The notes under the pieces: generated by a model
What the model was told of the DNA's origin: nothing
The model's database searches: none
The model's input: only the letters and a program-made list of their open reading frames with translations
Shown here: positions 1-8,718 of the stretch, in pieces
How positions within the stretch are numbered: position 1 is the first letter of the stretch
How the letters are laid out: each line of letters opens with the position of its first letter
Assembly (NCBI GenBank): GCA_947452295.1
Contig: CANGCK010000010.1
Coordinates: forward strand, 1-64,000
Origin: Sphingobacteriia bacterium
Lineage (GTDB): Bacteria > Bacteroidota > Bacteroidia > Chitinophagales > Chitinophagaceae
Reading direction: 5' to 3'
DNA: 64,000 nucleotides
Position numbers and translations under genes: made by a program

Positions 1-36
1 GTACTCGCATCTAGCTGGGAGAGTAGGTAGCTGCCA
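1..36 (+). rRNA. rrf: 5S rRNA, 3' end (partial)
   Basis: The first bases (GGGAGAGTAGGTAGCTGCCA) match the conserved 3' part of bacterial 5S rRNA, where helix IV is followed by the GAGAGTAGG and GCTGCC strands. The rest of the gene lies left of the window. A rho-independent terminator follows directly, as expected at the end of an rRNA operon. The exact 3' end is estimated to within a few bases. Confidence 0.85.
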
Positions 37-45
37 TATTTATTT

Positions 46-79
46 AAAAAGCCTTGTTGTTTACTCAGCAAGGCTTTTT
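46..79 (+). terminator. rRNA operon terminator
   Basis: An 11-bp perfect stem, AAAAAGCCTTG with CAAGGCTTTTT, closes a 12-nt loop and ends in a T run. It sits about 10 nt after the 5S 3' end and is the natural end of the rRNA operon entering from the left. Confidence 0.88.
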
Positions 80-264
80 ACATTTATACCCCCAAGAAAA
101 TTTTCTAATTTATCTCCCCATACTTACCCATTACACTTTACTTCCTTAGCATTTAATCCTCCCCCAATTCTTTACTCTATATTATCTATTTTTTGCTTTA
201 CAATATGCTATTTAATACGCCCATGTATTTTTTAGAAAAATCCATTATCAATCATCCATTGATA

Positions 265-323
265 ATTATCAATTAATCATTGTCAATTATCCATTATCCA
301 TTATCAATTAATCATTGTCAATT
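265..323 (+). repeat. Short tandem repeat in AT-rich spacer
   Basis: A 24-bp unit beginning ATTATCAATTAATC occurs at 265-288 and again identically at 300-323, a 35-bp period. Related CCATTATC and ATTGATAAT pieces lie around it. The spacer 85-395 is otherwise pyrimidine-rich AT sequence with no gene, RNA or clear promoter that I can see. Two copies look like a local slippage duplication rather than a CRISPR. Confidence 0.7.
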
Positions 324-395
324 TCTTGTTTATTTATTTTTGCACTTGAAATTTATATCGCAAGCTTAATTGAATTCTTATTAACTTCAAATATT

Positions 396-1163
396 ATGAT
401 ATATCATCGATACTTTATTTTGTTAATTGTATTTTTTACTTATTGCCCCATTTTTAACATCTTTGCACATAATATAATTCCATTAACGTCTGGTGCCAAA
501 GTGTTGATTAAGGATACTAATAATTCCTTTAAGTCCATAAGTTTTATTAAACTTATCAAACAACCTATTTTTAAGAAACCCATTCGATTTTTAGATGGAA
601 TAATTTCCTCTAATGAATCAATTGATTTTACAGGTGATCATAAAAAAGACTTTATCATTAAACTTAAACCAGACTCTCTTGGACTTATTAAGGAATACTG
701 GGTAAATACTGATTTTTCTATCATAAAAAAAGTTTTTTATTCTAGTAATATATTTCATTATAGATGGTTTATTAACCTAGACTCAGACCCAGAACCTGAA
801 ATAATTGAAGCTATTGGTGATTCTAGTTATGCTAACTTTATGGTTGTAGATCAACAACTACACAAGGGTATAGATTCTGTTTTGTTCTATTTTAAACCTA
901 TTATAATTGATAATGGTAAACAATTTTGGAACAATCATAAAAATATTAAAAATATATATGCTCGAACTAATGGTTCATCCGTTAAAATATTATGTGCAAC
1001 TAATCCATCGAACAACACAATACTTTCCGATATTTTAGCAATTCAAAAAAAAATGCCGATTTTGTTTTTTACGGGTAAACAAACGCTATATCAAGAAACA
1101 TATAATATAAAAAACAAAGAATGGCTTTCTATAAAAGATATTCTTATTCGATTTAAAAATTAA
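396..1163 (+). CDS. Secreted protein of unknown function
   Basis: About 255 aa. I do not recognise the family. The ORF track begins at a TTG inside the tandem repeat. The ATG at 396 is preferred because it starts a clean N-terminal hydrophobic signal segment (MIYHRYFILLIVFF...). The mature part has two acidic stretches, DFTGDHKKDFII and NLDSDPEPEIIEA, that resemble the Ca-binding Asp-rich turns of FG-GAP/VCBS-type repeats, so an extracytoplasmic beta-propeller-like fold is possible but unproven. It is followed 14 nt later by a secreted SGNH hydrolase in the same direction, so the two may be co-transcribed. Confidence 0.6.
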   Translation: MIYHRYFILLIVFFTYCPIFNIFAHNIIPLTSGAKVLIKDTNNSFKSISFIKLIKQPIFKKPIRFLDGIISSNESIDFTGDHKKDFIIKLKPDSLGLIKEYWVNTDFSIIKKVFYSSNIFHYRWFINLDSDPEPEIIEAIGDSSYANFMVVDQQLHKGIDSVLFYFKPIIIDNGKQFWNNHKNIKNIYARTNGSSVKILCATNPSNNTILSDILAIQKKMPILFFTGKQTLYQETYNIKNKEWLSIKDILIRFKN

Positions 1164-1177
1164 TCTTAAATTTCAAT

Positions 1178-1828
1178 ATGAAAAAATTATTGCTGCTATT
1201 TTGTTTGTTTGTTATAGTTAATCATTCTTTTGCACAACCATTTATTGATGAAATTAAATCGTATCAACAACATGATCATATCAATCCCCCAGCTAAGCAT
1301 TCAATTTTATTTGTAGGTAGTTCTTCTTTTAGAATTTGGAAAGATTATCAAAAGTATTTTCCTGGTTATTCTATTATAAATAGAGGTGTTGGTGGTTCTT
1401 CCTTAACAGATATCATTCGTTATACCAATGATATTATCTTACCATATCAACCGAAGCAAATTGTTATTTATTGCGGAGAAAATGATTTTACATCTTCAGA
1501 TACAGTTACAGTAAATCATGTAGTAGATAGATTCAAACTGTTGTTTTTTAATATTCGCAAAGAAATGCCCAATATCCCTATTGCATTTATTTCAATAAAA
1601 CCCAGTCCCTCTCGATGGAAGTATAAAGCTCAATTTATTCTTGCAAATAACACCATTCAAAACTTTCTTAACACCCAGCAAAACACCAATTATATCAATG
1701 TTTGGGATAGTATGCTAGATGTGAATGGAAACCCCATCACTAGTATTTTTTTACAAGATAATTTGCATATGAATTCGAATGGTTATTTAATATGGCAAAA
1801 AATAATTGCACCCTATTTGGTTAAATAA
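1178..1828 (+). CDS. SGNH/GDSL-type hydrolase, secreted
   Basis: 216 aa, with a signal peptide (MKKLLLLFCLFVIVNHSFA). The SGNH hydrolase blocks appear in order: FVGSSSFRIW with the nucleophilic Ser (residues 47-51), GVGGSS with the oxyanion Gly, YCGENDF with the oxyanion Asn, and DNLHMNSNGY near the C-terminus carrying the catalytic Asp194 and His197. It resembles the platelet-activating-factor acetylhydrolase-like branch of Bacteroidota enzymes. It probably de-esterifies a lipid or an acetylated glycan in the periplasm or outside the cell; the substrate cannot be read from sequence. A PAP2 lipid phosphatase follows on the same strand. Confidence 0.82.
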   Translation: MKKLLLLFCLFVIVNHSFAQPFIDEIKSYQQHDHINPPAKHSILFVGSSSFRIWKDYQKYFPGYSIINRGVGGSSLTDIIRYTNDIILPYQPKQIVIYCGENDFTSSDTVTVNHVVDRFKLLFFNIRKEMPNIPIAFISIKPSPSRWKYKAQFILANNTIQNFLNTQQNTNYINVWDSMLDVNGNPITSIFLQDNLHMNSNGYLIWQKIIAPYLVK

Positions 1829-1863
1829 ATTTTTACTTTAAGGGTAACTTTATAATATATTTT

Positions 1864-2481
1864 ATGCGACCTCTATTTATACTACTTGATCTTTATTTAC
1901 ATAACATTTTGAAATGGCTAAATGAATTAGATACATTTATTTTTCTTAAAATTAATACTGTATACACAAACCCTATTCTCGATAAAATATATCCTTGGTA
2001 TAGAGAAGGAAATGCTTGGATACCATTGTATCTTTTTTTGATTTTATTCATGGTTGTTAATTTTAATAAAAAATCTATTTCTTGGATAGTATTTGCAGTA
2101 ATAACACTTATTCTTACCGATCAAATGAGTAGTAGTATAATAAAACCTTTTTTTGAACGTCCTCGACCATGCAGAGATCCCATATTAATGTATCAGGTTA
2201 GATTATTATTAAACAATTGTTCTGGTGGTTATAGTTTTACATCATCCCATGCAACCAATCATTTTGGCTTTGTGGTATTTGTAATAATAACAATTGGACA
2301 TATTATTGGCAAATGGAAGTATTTGTTTATTCTATGGGCAATAAGTATAAGTTATGGCCAAATTTATGTAGGAGTTCATTATCCGTTTGATATTGTGATG
2401 GGAGGGCTAATTGGTAGCATGATAGGTTGGTTATCAGCTAGTTTTTATATTCGAAGAATTGGCTTGCCTAATTTTACTTAA
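1864..2481 (+). CDS. PAP2-family membrane phosphatase
   Basis: 205 aa integral membrane protein with about five or six hydrophobic segments. The three PAP2 phosphatase motifs are visible: KPFFERPRP (KX6RP), SFTSSHATN (PSGH position, carrying SSH) and YGQIYVGVHYPFD (SRX5HX3D position). In motif 3 the usual Arg appears replaced by Gln, while the catalytic His and the Asp remain. The family removes phosphate from membrane lipids such as undecaprenyl diphosphate or phosphatidic acid; which one is not known here. The 3' end overlaps the ORF-track start of the next gene, but not the ATG preferred for that gene. Confidence 0.82.
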   Translation: MRPLFILLDLYLHNILKWLNELDTFIFLKINTVYTNPILDKIYPWYREGNAWIPLYLFLILFMVVNFNKKSISWIVFAVITLILTDQMSSSIIKPFFERPRPCRDPILMYQVRLLLNNCSGGYSFTSSHATNHFGFVVFVIITIGHIIGKWKYLFILWAISISYGQIYVGVHYPFDIVMGGLIGSMIGWLSASFYIRRIGLPNFT

Positions 2482-2491
2482 TTTTACTATA

Positions 2492-3787
2492 ATGACTCAA
2501 GTATTAGTAATATTATTGTTGATTATACTCAATGGACTTTTTTCGATGGCCGAAATTGCGCTTGTTTCAGCAAGAAAAGCCAGGTTAGAAGGTCAAGCCG
2601 CCAAAGGTGACATTGATGCTGCACGTGCATTAAAGTTAGCGAATCATCCCGATACCTTCTTATCTACTGTTCAGATTGGTATTACACTAATTGGCGTGTT
2701 GACTGGTATATTTTCGGGTGAAAATTTTAAAATTCCATTGACTAAATGGTTAGCTCAATTTAGTATGCTAAGTCCATATAGTAACTCTATTGCAACTACA
2801 ATCATCGTTATTACTATCACTTATCTTTCATTGGTTTTAGGGGAATTAGTTCCAAAAAGAATTGGACTTAGTAACCCAGAAGGTATCGCTAAATCGGTAG
2901 CCATTCCAATGGGTATTTTAAGTAAAGTCACATTTCCAATAATATGGCTATTGAGTAAATCATCCTATTTATTAGTACGATTACTGAATATAAAAGTCAA
3001 CGAAAATCAGGTTACCGAAGAAGAAATAAAAGCTATCATAAGTGAAGGAACAGAACAAGGTACCATTGAAGAAGCTGAACAAGAAATTATTGAACGAGTA
3101 TTTCATTTGAGTGATAGAAATATTACGTCATTAATGACACATAGAAGTGATATTGAATGGATAGATGGCAATAAAACGGTTGGTGATATACGATCAGCGT
3201 TTAAAGATTTAATTCATTCAATATATCCGGTTTGTGATGAAAATATTGATCATATTAAAGGCGTTGTTTCAATTAAAGACCTGTTTTCTGCTTCAGAAAA
3301 TGCAACTATTTTTTCAGTTATGAAAGATGCAATGTATGTTCCTGAAAATAACACTGCCTATCAGGTATTAGAAAAGTTTAAACAATCTAAAATTCATCAC
3401 TGTTTTATTGTAGATGAATACGGGAGTGTACAGGGACTTATGACATTGAACGATATTTTAGAAGCTATAGTTGGCGATATTCCTCAAGAAGAAGATGAGG
3501 CATATGAAATTGTAGAAAGAGAAGATGGCACTTATTTGATTGATGCACAAATTCCTTTTTATGACTTTTTGAGCCATTTTGATAAAACTGATTGGATGGA
3601 AATTGGTGAGCAAGACTTCAATACACTTGCGGGATTCATTATTCATCATTTAGAAAGGATTCCCAAAACAGGCGATTTATTGAAATGGAAAAGTTTTCAA
3701 TTTGAAATTGTCGATATGGATAACCATAGAATTGATAAAGTATTGGTGACAAAAGTACTAACTGATAATATTGCTTCAAATGATTAA
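2492..3787 (+). CDS. CNNM/CorC-type hemolysin-family membrane protein
   Basis: 431 aa from the ATG at 2492; the track start (TTG, 2459) would overlap the PAP2 gene. Order of domains: DUF21/CNNM transmembrane domain (about 1-190), a CBS pair (about 210-330, with LMTLNDILEAIVGDIPQEED closing it), and a C-terminal CorC_HlyC ligand-like domain. Proteins of this build are linked to Mg2+/Co2+ export or resistance and are often annotated hemolysin. Its stop codon overlaps by 4 bp the end of the convergent DUF6702 gene. Confidence 0.87.
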   Translation: MTQVLVILLLIILNGLFSMAEIALVSARKARLEGQAAKGDIDAARALKLANHPDTFLSTVQIGITLIGVLTGIFSGENFKIPLTKWLAQFSMLSPYSNSIATTIIVITITYLSLVLGELVPKRIGLSNPEGIAKSVAIPMGILSKVTFPIIWLLSKSSYLLVRLLNIKVNENQVTEEEIKAIISEGTEQGTIEEAEQEIIERVFHLSDRNITSLMTHRSDIEWIDGNKTVGDIRSAFKDLIHSIYPVCDENIDHIKGVVSIKDLFSASENATIFSVMKDAMYVPENNTAYQVLEKFKQSKIHHCFIVDEYGSVQGLMTLNDILEAIVGDIPQEEDEAYEIVEREDGTYLIDAQIPFYDFLSHFDKTDWMEIGEQDFNTLAGFIIHHLERIPKTGDLLKWKSFQFEIVDMDNHRIDKVLVTKVLTDNIASND

Positions 3788-4272
3788 AAGTTCATTTTAA
3801 AAGTCCTTTCAGGATAATCTAATTTAAAACTTTTTTCTTCGCCCTTATTTTTTAAATGAAATATGTTGATTTGACTCGTTTCAAAGTCATATAAAATATT
3901 ACAATCAACTTCTATTTTGTTCAATTCTTTAATCCCTGCTACTTCAAAATAAATCCATGTACTTTCTTTAATGATTTCATAACCTATGAAGTTAAATTTC
4001 ACATTGGCATCATTGATTTTTAAGCGAAGATGTTTTACAATGTATTCTTCTAATTTCTGATTAATTAATAGTTTATTAATAGGATGTACTACGTCAATTG
4101 TTACTGAACTATTTTTTTGTATAGTTTTTTCAATATCGTCCGTAAAAATCCGAATACTAATTTCTGCTGTAGCTTCTTTAGCATTGTGATTGATGTCGAT
4201 TACCGACACAAAAAAAGGGTGTAACATTGCAAAACTAGCTGTAATCAACCATTGAACCATTATATTTGCCAT
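3784..4272 (-). CDS. DUF6702 family protein
   Basis: 162 aa with a short hydrophobic N-terminus and the DUF6702 start signature HPFFVSVIDINHN at about residue 18. DUF6702 is a Bacteroidota family of unknown function, predicted exported and mostly beta-structured. It stands divergent (54 bp) from a HupE/UreJ-like membrane gene that is followed by an M1 metallopeptidase. From memory this trio recurs in Bacteroidota, which suggests a shared envelope role. Start could also be the Met at residue 5. Confidence 0.75.
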   Translation of the reverse strand: MANIMVQWLITASFAMLHPFFVSVIDINHNAKEATAEISIRIFTDDIEKTIQKNSSVTIDVVHPINKLLINQKLEEYIVKHLRLKINDANVKFNFIGYEIIKESTWIYFEVAGIKELNKIEVDCNILYDFETSQINIFHLKNKGEEKSFKLDYPERTFKMNF

Positions 4273-4326
4273 TCAACCATCATTTTTTTTCATTACAAAT
4301 GTCGTGATTAATTTAACTTCACGCTT

Positions 4327-4914
4327 ATGAATGAATTTGTTTTATATTTAAAAATTGGGTTTCAACATATTGTTGATTTAAAAGGAATGGATCATCTTCT
4401 TTTTGTAATTGCATTATGTGTAAGATACCAATTTTCTGATTGGAAAAAATTATTAGTATTAGTTACTGCATTTACAATAGGTCATACTATTACATTAATA
4501 TTAAGTGTATTTGATTTAATCAACTATTCGATGAATTGGATAGAATTTTTAATTCCTGTTACAATTGTTATTACATCAATTAGTAATGTATTTGTTAAAA
4601 AATTTGTGTTTAAAGAGAAATTTCCTTCAATTTATTTTTTTGCTTTATTTTTTGGATTAATACATGGTCTGGGGTTTAGTAATTATCTAAAAAGTTTATT
4701 GGGAAAGGGAGAATCTGTAATTTTTCAATTACTTTCATTTAATATTGGGTTAGAATTCGGTCAATTTCTGATTGTATTATTTATATTATTAATAACATTT
4801 ATATTAATATCGCTGTTTAAAATCAACAGAAGAGAGTACATGCTATTTATTTCAGCAGTTACTTTTGCTTTGGCTTTGCAAATGGCAATAGAACGTTTAC
4901 CTTTCCACTTATAA
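4327..4914 (+). CDS. HupE/UreJ family membrane protein
   Basis: 195 aa, about six transmembrane segments. Conserved intramembrane His motifs are visible: GMDHLLFVIAL, FTIGHTITLIL and GLIHGLGFS. HupE/UreJ proteins are thought to move nickel or other divalent metals for hydrogenase or urease, but neither enzyme is encoded in this window, so nickel transport is not supported by context. It lies 11 nt before an M1 metallopeptidase in the same direction and is divergent from the DUF6702 gene. Confidence 0.82.
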   Translation: MNEFVLYLKIGFQHIVDLKGMDHLLFVIALCVRYQFSDWKKLLVLVTAFTIGHTITLILSVFDLINYSMNWIEFLIPVTIVITSISNVFVKKFVFKEKFPSIYFFALFFGLIHGLGFSNYLKSLLGKGESVIFQLLSFNIGLEFGQFLIVLFILLITFILISLFKINRREYMLFISAVTFALALQMAIERLPFHL

Positions 4915-4925
4915 AAAGAACAACT

Positions 4926-7325
4926 ATGAAAAAAATCGCAGTGGTTTTAATGATGTTTGGTTTTGCAATTACAGCTCGTGCACAAAACATCATGAACAAT
5001 CCAACATCTAATCATGGTAATAAGTTTGAGCAACTTGGTACTATTTTGCCAACCCCCAATGAGTATAGAACAGCTAGTGGGGCACCTGGAACTAAATATT
5101 GGCAACAACGTGCTGATTATGATATTAAATGTGAATTAGATGAGTCTAATTTAAAATTAAAAGGTACTGAGTTGGTAACTTATTATAATAATTCTCCAGA
5201 TATACTAACGTATATATGGTTGCAATTAGACGAAAATGAACACAGTACAATAAATAATGCGAATTATCAGGATGGATCAAGTTTAGGTCGTCAAGTGAAT
5301 AATCGAACATTAGATAATTTTATTGAAAATAAAAGCGACAATGGATATGGACACATTATTGCTAAATTAGTAGATGCAACAGGAAAGCCGTTAAGCTATA
5401 CTATCAATAAAACAATGATGCGAATTGATTTGCCTACGGCACTTAAGCCTGGACAAAAATTTATATTTAATTTAGATTGGAGTTATAAAATACCCAATAG
5501 GATGACTTTTGGTGGTAGAGGTGGTTATGAAACACTAGAAGATGGCAATAGCTTATTTACAATGGCACAATGGTTTCCTCGTTTATGTGTTTACAGCGAT
5601 TTTCAGGGATGGCAAAACCATCAATTTGTAGGTAGAGGAGAATTTGCATTGGTTTTTGGCAATTATTCTGTACAAGTTACTTTGCCAGCAGATCATATAG
5701 TGTTGGGTACTGGCGTTTGTCAAAATTACGCTCAAGTATTATCTACTGCACAGTTAGCGCGCTGGAATCAAGCTCAAAACGCAAAAGAACCAGTAGAAAT
5801 AGCCACATTAGATGAAGCTTTAAAGGCAGAGGGCAGTAAAAGTACACAGAAAAAAACATGGGTATTTAAAGCGGAAAATGTTAGAGATTTTGCATGGACA
5901 TCAAGTAGGAGGTATATTTGGGATGCTATGCCTGCATATATAGAAGGGAAAAAAGTAATGTGCATGAGCGGCTATCCTAAAGAAGCATATGGTTTATATC
6001 GTAAGTATTCAACCAAAGCGGTTGCACATACCATTAAATCTTATTCTAAGTTTTCTATTCCTTATCCATATCCTGTTGCTCAAAGTATTGAGGCTGCAAA
6101 TGGAATGGAATACCCTATGATTTGCTTTAATAATGGAAGAACAAATAAAGATGGCACATACAGTGAAGCTACCAAGTACAGTATGTTGGGTGTAGTAATT
6201 CACGAAGTTGGTCATAATTTCTTTCCAATGATTGTAAATAGCGATGAGCGTCAATGGAGTTGGATGGATGAAGGATTAAACACTTTTGTTCAATATTTAA
6301 CAGAAGAATTGTTCGATAACAAATACCCTTCTCGTCGTGGGCCAGCTTGGGCTATTGCAGACTATATGAAGCTTCCGAAAGATCAATTGGAGCCAATTAT
6401 GACTAATTCTGAAAATATTATTCAATTTGGACCAAATGCTTATTCAAAGCCTGCTACAGGACTAAATATATTGCGTGAAACAATAATGGGTAGAGAGTTG
6501 TTTGACTTTTCTTTTAGAGAGTATGCAAGAAGATGGGCATTTAAACATCCAACCCCTGCAGATCTTTTCCGTACAATTGAGGATGCGAGTGGTGAGGATT
6601 TAGATTGGTTTTGGAGAGGATGGTTCTATGGTATTGAACCTTGTGATATATCAATAGATACAGTAAAATTGGCAGTGATAGATCCTGTTTCAGCTCCAAT
6701 TACAGGTGCAGATGGTGCGGGAAGACCTCCATTTATGCGAAGCTTAGATAAACCACTATTTAGTGGTGTAAACGCGTTTGACGATATATCTAAAATACGC
6801 AATAGAAACGATAAGCGCATTCAATTTCAAACTGATGTAGATACTTCTCTAAGAGATTTCTATTGGAGGTACACTAGAGGAATTGAACCATATGATTCTA
6901 CTGTAAAATTTGCTACTCCCTCATTTGGCGGAAATATGGAAAGTATGACAGCGGAGGAGAAGGAAAAATATAAATCTACTCATTTATATGAAATTACTTT
7001 TAGCAATAAGGGCGGATTGGTAATGCCAATTATAGTTGAGTTCACTTTTGAGGATGGTACCAAGCAAACAGAAAAAATACCTGCTCAAATTTGGAGAAAA
7101 AATGAAAACAAAGTATCCAAGGTTTTTATGACCAATCAAAAAGCGGTTAAAATACAACTAGATCCAATGCGTGAAACAGCTGATATCAATGAATCTAACA
7201 ATACTTGGCCAACTTCAATTGTTGAGCCTAGTAAGTTCTCATTGTTTAAAGCCGGAGCAGCTAGAGGAAGAGGCCAGTCAAGTGGAGTAAACCCTATGCA
7301 AAATGCTTTGCCAAAAAGTAAATAA
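4926..7325 (+). CDS. M1 family zinc metallopeptidase, exported
   Basis: 799 aa with signal peptide (ending ITARAQ). The gluzincin zinc site is intact: HEVGHNF at His426/Glu427/His430 and the third ligand Glu449 in WMDEGLNTF, separated by exactly 18 residues as in M1 peptidases. The N-terminal part (about 55-270) is the beta-rich M1 domain; the C-terminal 200 residues are a beta-sandwich-like extension. Likely removes N-terminal residues from peptides in the periplasm. It is the last gene of a pair with the HupE-like gene and is followed by a strong terminator. Confidence 0.9.
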   Translation: MKKIAVVLMMFGFAITARAQNIMNNPTSNHGNKFEQLGTILPTPNEYRTASGAPGTKYWQQRADYDIKCELDESNLKLKGTELVTYYNNSPDILTYIWLQLDENEHSTINNANYQDGSSLGRQVNNRTLDNFIENKSDNGYGHIIAKLVDATGKPLSYTINKTMMRIDLPTALKPGQKFIFNLDWSYKIPNRMTFGGRGGYETLEDGNSLFTMAQWFPRLCVYSDFQGWQNHQFVGRGEFALVFGNYSVQVTLPADHIVLGTGVCQNYAQVLSTAQLARWNQAQNAKEPVEIATLDEALKAEGSKSTQKKTWVFKAENVRDFAWTSSRRYIWDAMPAYIEGKKVMCMSGYPKEAYGLYRKYSTKAVAHTIKSYSKFSIPYPYPVAQSIEAANGMEYPMICFNNGRTNKDGTYSEATKYSMLGVVIHEVGHNFFPMIVNSDERQWSWMDEGLNTFVQYLTEELFDNKYPSRRGPAWAIADYMKLPKDQLEPIMTNSENIIQFGPNAYSKPATGLNILRETIMGRELFDFSFREYARRWAFKHPTPADLFRTIEDASGEDLDWFWRGWFYGIEPCDISIDTVKLAVIDPVSAPITGADGAGRPPFMRSLDKPLFSGVNAFDDISKIRNRNDKRIQFQTDVDTSLRDFYWRYTRGIEPYDSTVKFATPSFGGNMESMTAEEKEKYKSTHLYEITFSNKGGLVMPIIVEFTFEDGTKQTEKIPAQIWRKNENKVSKVFMTNQKAVKIQLDPMRETADINESNNTWPTSIVEPSKFSLFKAGAARGRGQSSGVNPMQNALPKSK

Positions 7326-7349
7326 TCTTATTTAAATAGCAAGAATTTC

Positions 7350-7383
7350 ACAAAATGCCACCTTAAATTGGGTGGCATTTTGT
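7350..7383 (+). terminator. Rho-independent terminator after M1 peptidase
   Basis: A 13-bp perfect stem, ACAAAATGCCACC with GGTGGCATTTTGT, closes an 8-nt loop 25 nt after the M1 peptidase stop codon. It separates that gene from the esterase downstream. Confidence 0.88.
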
Positions 7384-7405
7384 ATTTTACAATTAAATAG
7401 CAACT

Positions 7406-8224
7406 ATGAAAAAATGGCTAAGCTTATTTGTTTTTATCTCAATTGTTAACTTTTCTTATGCTTCAATAGATACGGTTGCAATATTTAGTAATAGCATGCA
7501 TAAGCAAGTAAAATTGTTGGTTATCAAACCAGACTTATGTGCACCAAATCAAAAATTCCCAGTGGTGTATTTATTGCATGGGTATAGTGGTAATTATAGG
7601 TCTTGGTTAAAAGATGCTCCAGCACTTGCTCAGAAAGCAAATGAGTTTCAAACAATATTAGTGATGCCAGATGGGGGGTATAATAGTTGGTATTTAGATA
7701 GCCCTGTTGATAGTACTTACCGTTATGAAACCTTTATGATTAAAGAATTGGTTCCATTTATCGACGAAAAATTTCCTACGATAAATAGTCCTTTTTTTAG
7801 GGCTATTACAGGATTAAGTATGGGAGGGCATGGCGCTTTTTATTTAGCCATTAAACACAAAGATGTGTTTGGAGAGGCAGGAAGTGTATGTGGGGGGGTA
7901 GATATCCGTCCATTTCCAAATAGTTGGGATATGGCTAAAATATTGGGATCTCAAGCTTCAAATACAGCAAATTGGGAAAAAAATACTGTTATAAATTTAG
8001 TCGATTCTTTAAAAAATGGTGAATTACAATTGATTTTTGATTGTGGGGTGGAAGATTTTTTTCTAACTGTAAATAGAGCACTGCATGTTAAATTAAGTAA
8101 CAATAAAGTAGCGCATGATTATATTGAACGCCCTGGCACACATAATGCAGCTTATTGGAGAAATAGTATTGATTATCAATTATTGTTTTTTAGTAAGTGT
8201 TTCAAAAATAAAACTGAGCTTTAA
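7406..8224 (+). CDS. Exported alpha/beta-hydrolase esterase
   Basis: 272 aa with a signal peptide (ending SYASID). Esterase D-like alpha/beta hydrolase fold: oxyanion HGYSGNY segment (about 60), nucleophile elbow GLSMGGHG with Ser138, an acid residue near DCGVEDFF, and a C-terminal His in ERPGTHNAAYW. It belongs with the tributyrin-esterase, S-formylglutathione-hydrolase and feruloyl-esterase-like group. Because it is exported, de-esterification of polysaccharide or lipid substrates is more likely than formaldehyde detoxification. Transcribed alone, between a terminator and a roughly 200-bp spacer. Confidence 0.85.
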   Translation: MKKWLSLFVFISIVNFSYASIDTVAIFSNSMHKQVKLLVIKPDLCAPNQKFPVVYLLHGYSGNYRSWLKDAPALAQKANEFQTILVMPDGGYNSWYLDSPVDSTYRYETFMIKELVPFIDEKFPTINSPFFRAITGLSMGGHGAFYLAIKHKDVFGEAGSVCGGVDIRPFPNSWDMAKILGSQASNTANWEKNTVINLVDSLKNGELQLIFDCGVEDFFLTVNRALHVKLSNNKVAHDYIERPGTHNAAYWRNSIDYQLLFFSKCFKNKTEL

Positions 8225-8430
8225 TTTTTCAATATACAATGTATCGGTAAGTACCATCTTTAAACATTCCGTTCATACTAACAAAAATGATTAAGTGGAG
8301 TATGTCAATTGGTAAATAAATAAACAATTGCTATAAACACATGAAATAGCCATAAGCAATGTGTGCATACCAAGCGAAATATTTATCAGGCGTATTCCAT
8401 GTGACCAATAAAATCAATAAATATATACAC
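8225..8430. other. Spacer with no recognised feature
   Basis: About 200 bp of AT-rich sequence between the esterase and a small membrane protein. Overlapping ORFs on both strands are present here but lack codon-like composition. I see no RNA gene or convincing promoter. Confidence 0.5.
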
Positions 8431-8718
8431 ATGAAACTTATTTTATTTGTATTTAGATTGGCATTTATTTGCAATATTTTATTTTTAGTATGTTTATTTA
8501 TACAGCGAACGCATAATTTCATTCATCAACCAGATATCAATGCGCTAATGATTATTTTGGGTTGGATGGCTGCTCCATTTATTAATTTAGCTGCTTTCGT
8601 ATGGTATGTAGTTCTTATATTGAACAAGTCTGTTGTAAGATTGCCTAAATGGTTGATTTTAATTAACTTGTTCTTACTTTTAACCCAATTTTATGTGTAT
8701 TTAATAATGCCTATATGA
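8431..8718 (+). CDS. Small membrane protein, unknown function
   Basis: About 95 aa from the ATG at 8431, which directly begins a hydrophobic segment; the track start at 8359 adds an uncharacteristic N-terminus. Three transmembrane helices are predicted by eye. I do not recognise the family. Its stop codon overlaps the start of the queuosine-precursor transporter (ATGA), which argues that the two are translated together and that this is a real gene. Confidence 0.6.
   Translation: MKLILFVFRLAFICNILFLVCLFIQRTHNFIHQPDINALMIILGWMAAPFINLAAFVWYVVLILNKSVVRLPKWLILINLFLLLTQFYVYLIMPI

Noticed and set aside
241-323. CRISPR-like repeats
   Set aside because: Only two complete repeat units with an 11-bp spacer, AT-rich slippage pattern, and no cas genes.
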